A stretch of DNA of 64,000 nt. Source: Psychrobacillus sp048572895. GTDB lineage: Bacteria; Bacillota; Bacilli; Bacillales_A; Planococcaceae. The position numbers and the translations under genes were made by a program. Below, piece after piece: positions 51,680-59,833 of the stretch. Where the stretch lies: assembly GCF_048572895.1 (NCBI RefSeq), contig NZ_CP183878.1:1178001-1242000 (forward strand). The letters run 5' to 3'. Below the pieces are notes generated by a model. It had not been told where the DNA came from. It did not search any database and saw only the letters and a list, made by a program, of their open reading frames with translations. The first letter of the stretch is position 1. The number at the start of each line of letters is the position of its first letter.

Positions 51680-52453
51680 GTGGCAAATCAAGATTCGACA
51701 GATGAGCAGCTTTTATGGAAAAGTTGGACCGAAAGCAAAGATCCTCAAGCAGGAGATTTACTCATGAGAAAATATATACCGCTAGTTAACTATCATGTGC
51801 AAAGAATCGGTGCAGGTATCCCTAAAAATATATCTAGAGAAGAGCTTAAAAGTTTGGGAATGATGGGGTTATTTGATGCCCTAAATAAATTTGATTATAG
51901 CAGAGAGCTAAAATTTGATACGTATGCTTCGTTTCGAGTAAGAGGAGCTATTATTGATGGATTGAGGAAGGAAGACTGGCTTCCACGCTCTTCGCGAGAA
52001 AAAGCGAAGAAATTAGAAACTAAAATTGAAGAACTCGAGCAAAAGCTGATGAGACATGCATCTGCTGAAGAAATAGCAGAATTTGTCGAAATGCCTGTAG
52101 AAGATGTCTACCATACAGTGCAGGAACATTTTTTCTCCAATGTACTGTCAATCGATGAGCAACTACAAGAAAGTGAAGAACCTGAAAACAAATCATATGT
52201 CATTCGAGATGACTCTCAGAAAACTCCTGAACAGCAAATGGTTAAGCGAGAGTTAATCGATGATTTAGCCGATCAAATTCAACAATTAAATGACAATGAG
52301 CAATTAGTGTTAAGCTTGTTTTATACAGAGGAATTGACGCTCACAGTTATTGGAGAGATGCTAGGTTTGTCTACTTCTAGAATATCTCAAATTCATTCGA
52401 AAGCACTTTTTAAACTTAGAAAACTATTAATGAATGAAATGATGAATGTATAG
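51680..52453 (+). CDS. sigD: RNA polymerase sigma factor SigD (flagellar sigma-28)
   Basis: SigD directs transcription of late motility genes: flagellin, stators, chemoreceptors and autolysins. The 257-residue protein has region 2 with SLGMMGLFDALNKFDYSREL and FDTYASFRVRGAIIDGLRKED, region 3, and a region 4 helix-turn-helix (LTLTVIGEMLGLSTSRISQI). GTG 51680 has AAAGGGGGA 4 bases upstream; an in-frame TTG at 51662 lies before that site and is rejected. Unlike B. subtilis, where sigD is read as part of the fla/che operon, it is preceded here by a terminator and a candidate promoter. Confidence 0.96.
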   Translation: MANQDSTDEQLLWKSWTESKDPQAGDLLMRKYIPLVNYHVQRIGAGIPKNISREELKSLGMMGLFDALNKFDYSRELKFDTYASFRVRGAIIDGLRKEDWLPRSSREKAKKLETKIEELEQKLMRHASAEEIAEFVEMPVEDVYHTVQEHFFSNVLSIDEQLQESEEPENKSYVIRDDSQKTPEQQMVKRELIDDLADQIQQLNDNEQLVLSLFYTEELTLTVIGEMLGLSTSRISQIHSKALFKLRKLLMNEMMNV

Positions 52454-52471
52454 AAAAAAGGGGATACTACC

Positions 52472-52771
52472 ATGAGCTTAAAATTAGCGGAACTTCAAAT
52501 AGCTATTCCTAAAACGTTTGATGCAGGCAAAGTAGCCGATCAAATCCAACAACAGAGTGCCATCAACCAATCTAATGCGCAAGCAGCTTCGGAAAGACAG
52601 TTAGAAAAAAATAGGGAAACTGTCACAAAGAATGAAGCCATGGAGACAAGCTCTCACGAGGAAGAAAGAGAACGAGCGGAACAAGAGCGTCAAAAGCGAG
52701 AAAAGAAAGAACGGGAAGTGACGGAGACAAAGCACCCTTTCAAAGGGAATTTTGTAGACTTTAGTGGTTAG
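52472..52771 (+). CDS. Unrecognised charged protein between sigD and swrB
   Basis: The 99-residue protein has a hydrophobic N-terminal segment (SLKLAELQIAIPKTFDAGKV), a Gln/Ala/Asn-rich middle, a very charged helical stretch (Glu/Arg/Lys-rich, about 55-85), and an ending HPFKGNFVDFSG that looks conserved. I believe similar small proteins follow sigD in other Bacilli, from memory only. ATG 52472 lies 18 bases after sigD with AAAAAAGGGG upstream. No function is assigned. Confidence 0.75.
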   Translation: MSLKLAELQIAIPKTFDAGKVADQIQQQSAINQSNAQAASERQLEKNRETVTKNEAMETSSHEEERERAEQERQKREKKEREVTETKHPFKGNFVDFSG

Positions 52772-52779
52772 GAGCATTT

Positions 52780-53256
52780 ATGATAACGACTATTATAATA
52801 ATATTATTCTTATTGCAAGTTATAAGTTTTTACTTTATTGCCTTATTAAATGCTAAGATTTCAAGGTTTAATAATATGGAGCAAAAGCAACAACAAGTGT
52901 TAAACGACATGGAAGATTCTTTTAGTGCTTATATCGCAGAAATTAGGGATGAAAATAATCGACTGTTAAAGGAACTACAAAATACAGATGCACCTAAAAC
53001 AACAAATCTTGAAATTTTAGAAAAGCCGTCAATAAAAGAAGCTTCAACCTTTGAAGCTCCAATTTCTTTTGTATCTAAACAAATAGCAGCAAGCAGTTAT
53101 TTGAAAACTGCTCAAACGACTACAAAAAAAGTCCCTAAAACTGTGAAAGAAAAAGTGTTGTTTCATTATGAACAAGGAAAAACTACTGATGAAATAGCGA
53201 AAATGTTGCAAATTGGGAAGACAGAAGTGGAGCTTTTTCTAAAATTTAACGACTAA
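52780..53256 (+). CDS. swrB: SwrB-like swarming motility protein
   Basis: SwrB activates the flagellar export apparatus in B. subtilis by promoting type III gate maturation. The 158-residue protein has an N-terminal transmembrane helix (about residues 3-22), a short coiled coil with FSAYIAEIRDENNRLLKEL, a variable linker and a C-terminal helix-turn-helix-like DEIAKMLQIGKTEVELFLKF. Position directly after the sigD gene pair and the architecture match SwrB/YlxL; sequence identity looks low, as is usual. Confidence 0.82.
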   Translation: MITTIIIILFLLQVISFYFIALLNAKISRFNNMEQKQQQVLNDMEDSFSAYIAEIRDENNRLLKELQNTDAPKTTNLEILEKPSIKEASTFEAPISFVSKQIAASSYLKTAQTTTKKVPKTVKEKVLFHYEQGKTTDEIAKMLQIGKTEVELFLKFND

Positions 53257-53260
53257 ATAG

Positions 53261-53289
53261 TTGAAAGTATAAAAAACATATGTTATATT
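53261..53289 (+). promoter_or_regulatory. Predicted SigA promoter for rpsB-tsf
   Basis: TTGAAA (53261-53266) and TATATT (53284-53289) have a 17-base spacer. The leader to rpsB is about 110 bases and contains a CTCTA/TAGAG hairpin near 53337-53351, so it may carry a ribosomal protein control element I cannot identify. Confidence 0.6.
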
Positions 53290-53407
53290 AGACAACGGTA
53301 TGAATACACACGCAGTTCGGATGGATTTAGCAGGTGCTCTATTTATAGAGTAGCTATTTACAAATGATGAATGCGGAAGACTAAACCAAACCAGGAGGAA
53401 ACAAATC

Positions 53408-54130
53408 ATGTCAGTAATCTCAATGAAGCAATTATTAGAGGCTGGTGTACACTTCGGTCACCAAACTCGCCGTTGGAATCCAAAAATGAAAAAATACATT
53501 TTTGTTGAACGTAACGGAATCTACATCATCGATCTTCAAAAAACGGTAAAAAAATTAGAAGAAGCTTATGATTTCATGCGTCAAGTAGGTCAAGACGGTG
53601 GGAAAGTTCTTTTCGTAGGAACTAAAAAACAAGCTCAAGAAGCTATTAAAGAAGAAGCTGAACGTTCAGGTAACTACTACATTAACCAACGTTGGTTAGG
53701 TGGTACTCTAACAAACTTCGGTACTATTCAAAAACGTGTAGCTCGTCTAAAAGCGATTGAAAAAATGGAAGAAGACGGTACTTTTGAAGTACTTCCTAAA
53801 AAAGAAGTTGTTCAACTTAAAAAACAACATGAACGTCTTGTTAAATTCTTAGGCGGTATCCGTGATATGAAAGCTGTTCCGGACGTAATGTTTGTTGTTG
53901 ATCCACGTAAAGAGCGTATTGCTGTTGCAGAAGCTCGCAAACTAAACATTCCGTTAGTAGGAATCGTTGATACAAACTGTGATCCAGATGAAATCGACTA
54001 TGTAATTCCTGCAAATGATGATGCAATTCGCGCGGTTAAATTATTGACTGCTAAAATGGCGGATGCATTACTTGAAGCAAGACAAGGTGAAGACGAAGAA
54101 GTAACTTCTGCTGAAGTTGCAGCTGAGTAA
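53408..54130 (+). CDS. rpsB: 30S ribosomal protein S2
   Basis: S2 binds late to the 30S platform and helps recruit S1-type function. The 240-residue protein has the conserved SMKQLLEAGVHFGHQTRRWN opening, RWLGGTLTNF, and VVDPRKERIAVAEARKLNIP. AGGAGG lies 7 bases before the ATG. Its leader and promoter are separate from swrB, and a terminator between rpsB and tsf suggests partial read-through control. Confidence 0.98.
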   Translation: MSVISMKQLLEAGVHFGHQTRRWNPKMKKYIFVERNGIYIIDLQKTVKKLEEAYDFMRQVGQDGGKVLFVGTKKQAQEAIKEEAERSGNYYINQRWLGGTLTNFGTIQKRVARLKAIEKMEEDGTFEVLPKKEVVQLKKQHERLVKFLGGIRDMKAVPDVMFVVDPRKERIAVAEARKLNIPLVGIVDTNCDPDEIDYVIPANDDAIRAVKLLTAKMADALLEARQGEDEEVTSAEVAAE

Positions 54131-54158
54131 TACCTGAGTAATACAAATTGTAATTAAC

Positions 54159-54195
54159 AGGTGATAAGCGGCCAAACCTCTTATCACCTTTTTTT
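54159..54195 (+). terminator. Intrinsic terminator between rpsB and tsf
   Basis: AGGTGATAAG (54159-54168) and CTTATCACCT (54180-54189) form a perfect 10-bp stem with an 11-base loop and a following T-run. tsf starts 38 bases later, so tsf is reached by read-through or its own promoter. Confidence 0.85.
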
Positions 54196-54232
54196 GAGAA
54201 AATGACATTAATTGTACTAGGAGGAATTTATA

Positions 54233-55117
54233 ATGGCAGTTACAGCACAAATGGTAAAAGAATTGCGTGAAAAAACTGGTGCAGGTATGATGGACTGTAA
54301 AAAAGCTTTAGTAGAAACAGACGGTAATTTAGAAGCAGCAATCGACTTTTTACGTGAAAAAGGTCTATCTTCTGCAGCTAAAAAAGCGGATCGTATCGCT
54401 GCTGAAGGTACTACTTTCATTCAAGTTGAAGGAAACAAGGCTGTATTATTAGAAATGAATGCAGAAACTGATTTCGTTTCTAAAAATGAGTCTTTCCAAC
54501 AATTAGTTCAAACAGTTGCTTCTCATTTATTAGCTACAGAGCCAGCTTCAGTAGAAGAAGCTTTAGCTTCAACAGTTGAAGAAGGAATTACAGTAGAAAA
54601 CCTAATCTCTAACGCAGTTGCTAAAATTGGAGAAAAAATCACACTTCGTCGTTTCGTAATCGAAACGAAAACAGATGCAGATGCATTTGGTCCATACCTA
54701 CACATGGGAGGACGTATCGGAGTTCTTACAGTATTAGAAGGTTCAACAGATGAGCAAGCTGCTAAAGATGTTGCAATGCACATTGCAGCATTAAACCCTG
54801 CTTATATTTCACGTGATGAGGTTTCTGCTGACGAAGTAGAACGTGAACGTAAAATATTAACAGAACAAGCTTTAAATGAAGGAAAACCTGAGAATATCGT
54901 TGCTAAAATGGTAGAGGGTCGCCTTGGTAAATATTTTGAAGAAGTTTGTGTATTAGACCAATCATTCGTTAAAAATCCAGACCAAAAAGTTAAAGTATTT
55001 GTTGAATCAACTGGTGGAAAACTAGTTTCATTCACTCGCTATGCTGTTGGTGAAGGAATCGAAAAACGTGAAGACAACTTCGCTGAAGAAGTAATGAGCC
55101 AAGTTAAAGGTAACTAA
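54233..55117 (+). CDS. tsf: Elongation factor Ts
   Basis: EF-Ts is the guanine nucleotide exchange factor for EF-Tu. The 294-residue protein begins with the conserved UBA-like TDVRELR-type motif (MVKELREKTGAGMMDCKKAL) and contains KAEGTTF-like and ETDFVSKNESF segments (Asp/Phe contacts with EF-Tu). AGGAGG is 7 bases upstream of the ATG. It is followed immediately by a tandem array of family A repeats. Confidence 0.98.
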   Translation: MAVTAQMVKELREKTGAGMMDCKKALVETDGNLEAAIDFLREKGLSSAAKKADRIAAEGTTFIQVEGNKAVLLEMNAETDFVSKNESFQQLVQTVASHLLATEPASVEEALASTVEEGITVENLISNAVAKIGEKITLRRFVIETKTDADAFGPYLHMGGRIGVLTVLEGSTDEQAAKDVAMHIAALNPAYISRDEVSADEVERERKILTEQALNEGKPENIVAKMVEGRLGKYFEEVCVLDQSFVKNPDQKVKVFVESTGGKLVSFTRYAVGEGIEKREDNFAEEVMSQVKGN

Positions 55118-55120
55118 TAC

Positions 55121-55238
55121 GAAAAGCGCAGGCGCCTATGTAGCCCCGAAAAGCGTTGGAAGAATGACGGTAAAGGCGTTCTTTGCCTTTATCCGTCATT
55201 CTGAAACGACTCGAGGGGCTAGGCGCTGGAGCTAGACA
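55121..55238 (+). repeat. Family A repeat, copy A2
   Basis: Family A element starting only four bases after the tsf stop. Outer arms are GGCGCCTATGTAGCCCC and GGGGCTAGGCGC; the inner stem is AGAATGACGG-TAAAGGC (55161-55177) with GCCTTTATCCGTCATTCT (55185-55202). It is tandem with A3. Confidence 0.85.
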
Positions 55239-55241
55239 TTA

Positions 55242-55362
55242 AGAAAAGCGCAGGCGCCTATGCAAGCCCCAACAAGCGCTGGAAGAATTTCACGTAAAGG
55301 CGTACTTTGCCTTTATCCGTCATTCTGAAACGACTCGAGGGGCTAGGCGCCGGAGCTGGACA
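55242..55362 (+). repeat. Family A repeat, copy A3 (chimeric)
   Basis: This copy follows A2 after 3 bases. Its left inner arm (AATTTCACGTAAAGGC, 55286-55301) is like that of copy A5 and its right inner arm (GCCTTTATCCGTCATT, 55309-55324) like that of A2, so the outer part of the inner stem does not pair. This suggests recombination or gene conversion between copies. Confidence 0.85.
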
Positions 55363-55365
55363 ATA

Positions 55366-55486
55366 AGAAAAGTGCAGGCGCTTATGCAAAGGAAGGCAAT
55401 CTAAGTTCGCGACAAACGCGATCGCAACGATTGCATGACCCGCATCGTGCGGGCCTAAAAGCGGCAGACGCCTAGTGTGCGTTTTC
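55366..55486 (+). repeat. Partial family A repeat with module C (copies A4/C2)
   Basis: The left family A end (GAAAAGTGCAGGCGCTTATG) is followed by module C2 (about 55391-55456), after which the sequence departs from family A near CGCCTAGTGTGCG. Its hairpins are GCAATC/GATTGC (55396-55401 with 55429-55434), GCGA/TCGC (55409-55412 with 55422-55425) and CCCGCA/TGCGGG (55439-55444 with 55448-55453). The right family A half is missing. Confidence 0.7.
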
Positions 55487-55512
55487 GTTAGTACTAATAT
55501 AAAATAACAACC

Positions 55513-55543
55513 GGGGAACACGTAATTTGTGTTCCCTATTTTT
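55513..55543 (+). terminator. Hairpin terminator upstream of pyrH
   Basis: GGGAACAC (55514-55521) pairs with GTGTTCCC (55529-55536), then TATTTTT. It could end a tsf transcript after the repeat array. Its closeness to pyrH (31 bases) leaves little room for a pyrH promoter, so partial read-through is likely. Confidence 0.7.
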
Positions 55544-55566
55544 CAAGATAGAGATGGAGGATACCT

Positions 55567-56292
55567 ATGAGCAAACCACAATACGAAAGAATCGTTTTAA
55601 AATTAAGTGGCGAGGCATTAGCTGGAGAACAGGGTTTCGGTTTATCTCCTGACATTATTAAATCTGTAGCGGAACAAGTAAAAGAAGTTGTAGATCTTGG
55701 CGTAGAGGTTGCGGTAGTTGTTGGTGGAGGCAATATTTGGCGAGGTAAAGTAGGAAGCGAGATGGGCATGGATCGTGCTACCGCGGACTATATGGGTATG
55801 CTTGCTACAGTTATGAATTCACTTGCACTACAAGATTCTCTAGAAAAAGCAGGTGTCGAAACACGCGTTCAGACATCTATCGAAATGCGACAAGTTGCAG
55901 AGCCTTACATACGTAGAAGAGCCATTCGTCATTTAGAAAAAAAACGAGTAGTTATTTTTGCAGCAGGAACAGGAAATCCATACTTCTCAACAGATACAAC
56001 AGCAGCTTTAAGAGCAGCAGAAATAGAAGCAGATGTTATATTAATGGCCAAAAATAATGTAGATGGTGTATACTCAGCTGATCCTAAAACGGATAGTACA
56101 GCAGTGAAATATGATAATCTTTCATTTATTGAAGTGATTCAACAAGGACTCCAAGTTATGGATTCTACAGCATCAACTTTATGTATGGACAATGATATAG
56201 CTCTTATTGTATTCTCGATAATGGAAAAAGGTAATATTAAAAAGGCTGTACTAGGGGAGACCATAGGAACAGTCGTTAGGAGGAATTCATAA
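55567..56292 (+). CDS. pyrH: UMP kinase
   Basis: PyrH phosphorylates UMP to UDP in pyrimidine nucleotide synthesis; bacterial UMP kinases are hexamers of the amino acid kinase fold, GTP-activated and UTP-inhibited. The 241-residue protein begins IVLKLSGEALAGEQGFG, has VVGGGNIWRGKVG and GTGNPYFSTDTTAALRA, and VDGVYSADPK. GGAGG precedes the ATG; its stop overlaps the frr start. Confidence 0.98.
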   Translation: MSKPQYERIVLKLSGEALAGEQGFGLSPDIIKSVAEQVKEVVDLGVEVAVVVGGGNIWRGKVGSEMGMDRATADYMGMLATVMNSLALQDSLEKAGVETRVQTSIEMRQVAEPYIRRRAIRHLEKKRVVIFAAGTGNPYFSTDTTAALRAAEIEADVILMAKNNVDGVYSADPKTDSTAVKYDNLSFIEVIQQGLQVMDSTASTLCMDNDIALIVFSIMEKGNIKKAVLGETIGTVVRRNS

Positions 56293-56849
56293 TGCCGAAA
56301 AAAGTGATAGAGCAAACAACTGATAAAATGGCAAAAACGATATCAGTTTATAGTAGAGAATTATCTACTATCCGTGCTGGTCGTGCTAGTGCTTCTTTAC
56401 TTGATAAAATTTCTGTAGACTATTATGGCGCACCAACTCCGATCAATCAAATGGCTGGTATTTCAGTACCTGAAGCTCGCTTAATAACTATCTTGCCATA
56501 TGATAAAACAATTCTAGGGGATATTGAAAAAGCGATTATGAAATCGGATTTGGGGATCACTCCAACGAATGATGGAACATTAATTCGTATTGCGATTCCA
56601 GCATTAACGGAAGAACGTCGTAAAGAATTAGTTAAACAGGTGAAAAAAGAAGCTGAAGAAGCAAAAGTAAATGTTCGTAACGTTCGCCGTGACGGCAATG
56701 ACGATTTGAAAAAACTTGAAAAATCTGGTGAAATTACAGAAGACGAGTTAAGAAATTATACAGATGAAATTCAAAAACTTACAGATGCTAATATTGAAAA
56801 AATCGATGCAATTACAAAAGAAAAAGAAAAAGAAATTTTAGATGTTTAA
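56292..56849 (+). CDS. frr: Ribosome recycling factor
   Basis: RRF, with EF-G, splits the post-termination ribosome. The 185-residue protein has the two-domain L-shape signature: IRAGRASASLLDKISVDYYG and GTLIRIAIPALTEERRKELV, with VRNVRRDGNDDLKKLEK. The ATG overlaps the pyrH stop (TAATG). It is the end of the pyrH-frr pair, before a terminator. Confidence 0.97.
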   Translation: MPKKVIEQTTDKMAKTISVYSRELSTIRAGRASASLLDKISVDYYGAPTPINQMAGISVPEARLITILPYDKTILGDIEKAIMKSDLGITPTNDGTLIRIAIPALTEERRKELVKQVKKEAEEAKVNVRNVRRDGNDDLKKLEKSGEITEDELRNYTDEIQKLTDANIEKIDAITKEKEKEILDV

Positions 56850-56943
56850 CCTTTAAGGAGAAGTGATTGGAGTTAAAGCTTTAAAAATACCAAAATCTTC
56901 TTCAAATGATTAGTCTAGGTTAAGTACTTCTGAACTTTTATTT

Positions 56944-56976
56944 AAAAAAGGCGTCCTTTGAAGGGGACGTCTTTTT
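56944..56976 (+). terminator. Intrinsic terminator after frr
   Basis: AAAAAGGCGTCC and GGACGTCTTTTT form a stem with one G-T wobble around a short loop, followed by TTTTTA. It separates pyrH-frr from uppS. Confidence 0.8.
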
Positions 56977-57039
56977 ATATGTACGTTTATTTGTTATGAT
57001 AGGTATAGACGTTCGACTTGGTAGATTGGGGGTTTCTAA

Positions 57040-57834
57040 ATGTTTAAAAAACTTATTCGTAAAAATGATAGAAAAATCGATACTCATTTAGATGAACGAA
57101 AAAAAAATGCCCAAACAGAACAATTACCCAGCCATATTGCAGTTATCATGGATGGGAACGGTAGATGGGCTAAAAAAAGGTCACTTCCCCGTATTGCTGG
57201 TCATCATGAAGGTATGAAGACTGTTAAGAAAATAACTCGATTTGCAAATGATGTCGGAATAGATACGTTAACCTTGTATGCTTTTTCTACAGAAAATTGG
57301 AAGCGTCCCAAGATGGAAGTAGAATTTTTAATGAGACTCCCCGAAGAATTTTTGGGTGCGTATTTACCAGAGTTAATCGAGCAAAATGTTCAAGTACGGA
57401 TGATGGGAAATATAGAGGCGCTGCCTGAGCATACGAAAAGAGCAATTAATAAAGCGATGGATGAAACCGCAAAAAATAACGGTCTCATACTTAACTTTGC
57501 ATTGAATTACGGGAGTAGAGATGAAATTGTTCAGGCAGTTAAACGTATTGCTGAGCAAATACAGCAAGATGAAATTTCAGAGGAAGAAATTACAGAAGAA
57601 TTACTGACTAGTCATTTAATGACCAAGGACTTATCTGAACCTGACCTTCTTATTCGAACGAGCGGAGAGGTTCGACTAAGTAATTTTATGCTATGGCAGT
57701 TGGCTTACACCGAGTTTTGGTTTACGGATACACTGTGGCCAGACTTTGATGAAGCTTGTTTGCTAGAAGCTATTGAAGGCTATCAAAAAAGGAATAGAAG
57801 ATATGGTGGACTTAAGGGGGAAGAAGTGAATTGA
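57040..57834 (+). CDS. uppS: Undecaprenyl pyrophosphate synthase
   Basis: UppS adds eight isoprene units to FPP in cis, making the C55 carrier for peptidoglycan and teichoic acids. The 264-residue protein has catalytic Asp38 in IMDGNGRWAKKR, GHHEGMKTVKKI and the C-terminal RTSGEVRLSNFMLWQ and YTEFWFTDTLWPDF substrate-binding segments. It starts with a basic N-terminal extension of about 30 residues. The stop overlaps the cdsA start; TATGAT at 56995 might be its -10 element. Confidence 0.97.
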   Translation: MFKKLIRKNDRKIDTHLDERKKNAQTEQLPSHIAVIMDGNGRWAKKRSLPRIAGHHEGMKTVKKITRFANDVGIDTLTLYAFSTENWKRPKMEVEFLMRLPEEFLGAYLPELIEQNVQVRMMGNIEALPEHTKRAINKAMDETAKNNGLILNFALNYGSRDEIVQAVKRIAEQIQQDEISEEEITEELLTSHLMTKDLSEPDLLIRTSGEVRLSNFMLWQLAYTEFWFTDTLWPDFDEACLLEAIEGYQKRNRRYGGLKGEEVN

Positions 57835-58622
57835 AACAACGTATTATAACTGGTGCTATTGCATTAGCACTATTTCTCCCAATTGTTTTATTAGGTGGAT
57901 CTATTTTCACTATTTCAGTATACATAATAGCAGCAGTTGGATTGCATGAGATGCTCCGTATGAAGGGTATAAATTTATTTTCATTTGCAGGTTTAGTTTC
58001 ATTTCTGCTCCTGTTTCTATTATTATTGCCGTCATCCTTTGCGGAGAAAGTTTTGCCATATACTGGACATACGAAATTAGAATGGGTGTTTGTTGGAGTT
58101 TTCTTAGTGTTAATCTATACAGTATTAGTAAAAAATCGTTTTACTTTTGATGATGCGGCATTTGTAATTTTGAGTACACTTTATGTTGGAATTGGTTTTT
58201 ATTATTTTATAGAAACAAGAAATGAAGGTTTGGCATACGTTATTTTTGCGTTGCTTATCGTATGGACAACAGATTCTGGTGCTTACTTTACTGGTCGAAA
58301 AATCGGGAAAAGAAAATTATGGCCTGAAATCTCTCCAAATAAGACAGTAGAAGGATTTGTTGGAGGTATCATATGGGCGTTAATCACCGCTTTTATCATT
58401 CAATGGATAAGCCCACTTACTTCATCAATTCTCATTTTAATAGGAATTACCATTGCTGCATCTATATTTGGGCAGCTTGGAGACCTAGTGGAATCGGCTA
58501 TAAAAAGACATTATAATGTGAAAGATTCTGGTAATCTGTTGCCAGGTCACGGTGGAATTTTGGATCGTTTTGACAGTATCTTATTTGTCTTACCACTTCT
58601 TCACTTTTTACATTTTATATAA
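57831..58622 (+). CDS. cdsA: Phosphatidate cytidylyltransferase
   Basis: CdsA makes CDP-diacylglycerol from phosphatidate, the branch point of phospholipid synthesis. The 263-residue membrane protein has about seven hydrophobic segments and the C-terminal signature LVESAIKRHYNVKDSGNLLP and PGHGGILDRFDSI (about 237-250). TTG 57831 is coupled to the uppS stop. Confidence 0.97.
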   Translation: MKQRIITGAIALALFLPIVLLGGSIFTISVYIIAAVGLHEMLRMKGINLFSFAGLVSFLLLFLLLLPSSFAEKVLPYTGHTKLEWVFVGVFLVLIYTVLVKNRFTFDDAAFVILSTLYVGIGFYYFIETRNEGLAYVIFALLIVWTTDSGAYFTGRKIGKRKLWPEISPNKTVEGFVGGIIWALITAFIIQWISPLTSSILILIGITIAASIFGQLGDLVESAIKRHYNVKDSGNLLPGHGGILDRFDSILFVLPLLHFLHFI

Positions 58623-58639
58623 GGAGACGACATTATTTC

Positions 58640-59788
58640 ATGGTGAAAAGAATAAGTTTATTAGGAGCCACTGGTTCTATCGGAATGCAAACACTGGATA
58701 TAATAAAAGAACATCCAGATCAGTTTCAACTAGTTGCATTTTCAGCGGGGAAAAATATAGACGCTACAAAGCAAATAATTCAAGATTTTACTGTTCCTTT
58801 AGTTTCTGTTTTAACTGAGGAGGATGCCATTCAATTAGGAAAAGAGTTTCCTCAAATCGAAATAGTCTTTGGTGACCACGGACTAATACAAGTTGCAGCA
58901 CATGCAGATGCGGATGTTTTAGTGAATGCAGTACTAGGTAGTGTAGGTTTAAGACCAACATTAGAAGCGATCAAACAAGGTATAACAATTGCAATTGCAA
59001 ATAAAGAGACGCTAGTGACTGCAGGACACTTAATAATGAAAGCTGCTAAGGAATATAATGTGCCAATTCTTCCAGTGGACAGCGAGCATTCAGCATTATT
59101 CCAAGCAATGAACGGAGAAAAACGTTCTGAAATTGCAAAGCTAATAATTACTGCATCGGGCGGAAGCTTTCGAGATCGTACTCGGGAAGAGCTAAAAAAT
59201 GTAACTGTACAGGATGCACTAAATCATCCGAACTGGTCTATGGGTTCGAAAATTACGATTGATTCTGCCACGATGATGAACAAAGGCTTAGAAGTAATTG
59301 AAGCCAGAGTTCTATTTGATATTGCTTACGATGATATCGAAGTATTACTTCACCGAGAGAGTATTATACATTCAATGGTTGAATTTCAAGATACTAGTGT
59401 TATTGCTCAACTAGGAACTCCGGATATGCGTGTGCCAATACAATATGCATTGTCTTATCCAGAAAGATTGACAAGACAGACAGCCCCGCGTCTTAATCTA
59501 GCTCAAATAGGCAAATTGCATTTTGAAGAGATGGATTATACACGTTATCATGCATTGAAATTGGCCATTGATGCAGGACGAGCAGGTGGAACGATGACAA
59601 CGGTGCTAAATGCTGCTAACGAAGCGGCTGTAGCTTTATTTTTACAAGAAAAGATTGGCTTTTTAAAAATTGATGAGTTGATAGAGCGAGCAATGGATGA
59701 GCATGTGAACCTTTCGAATCCAGATTTAGAAACAATTCTTCATGTAGATGCAAAAACGAGAAAATCCGTTCAGAACATGATAAAATGA
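58640..59788 (+). CDS. dxr: 1-Deoxy-D-xylulose 5-phosphate reductoisomerase
   Basis: Dxr (IspC) converts DXP to MEP with NADPH in the non-mevalonate isoprenoid pathway, feeding FPP to UppS. The 382-residue protein has the NADPH-binding LLGATGSIGMQTLDIIKE opening, NKETLVTAGHL, the metal-binding PVDSEHSALFQ, and SATMMNKGLEVIEA. AAGGAGACG lies upstream of the ATG. Presence of dxr next to uppS is the usual Bacilli arrangement. Confidence 0.97.
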   Translation: MVKRISLLGATGSIGMQTLDIIKEHPDQFQLVAFSAGKNIDATKQIIQDFTVPLVSVLTEEDAIQLGKEFPQIEIVFGDHGLIQVAAHADADVLVNAVLGSVGLRPTLEAIKQGITIAIANKETLVTAGHLIMKAAKEYNVPILPVDSEHSALFQAMNGEKRSEIAKLIITASGGSFRDRTREELKNVTVQDALNHPNWSMGSKITIDSATMMNKGLEVIEARVLFDIAYDDIEVLLHRESIIHSMVEFQDTSVIAQLGTPDMRVPIQYALSYPERLTRQTAPRLNLAQIGKLHFEEMDYTRYHALKLAIDAGRAGGTMTTVLNAANEAAVALFLQEKIGFLKIDELIERAMDEHVNLSNPDLETILHVDAKTRKSVQNMIK

Positions 59789-59833
59789 TAAGATGTGAAA
59801 GCATAATCAGCTAGAAACTAAAGGTGGGGTATA

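Noticed and set aside
55435..55456. tRNA-like or T-box-like element from the CCCGCATCGTGCGGG hairpin
   Set aside because: There is no acceptor stem, CCA end or anticodon-loop geometry, and the same hairpin recurs as part of module C.
55121..55486. CRISPR array
   Set aside because: Tandem repeats are about 120 bases, diverged and without regularly sized unique spacers; no cas genes are present.
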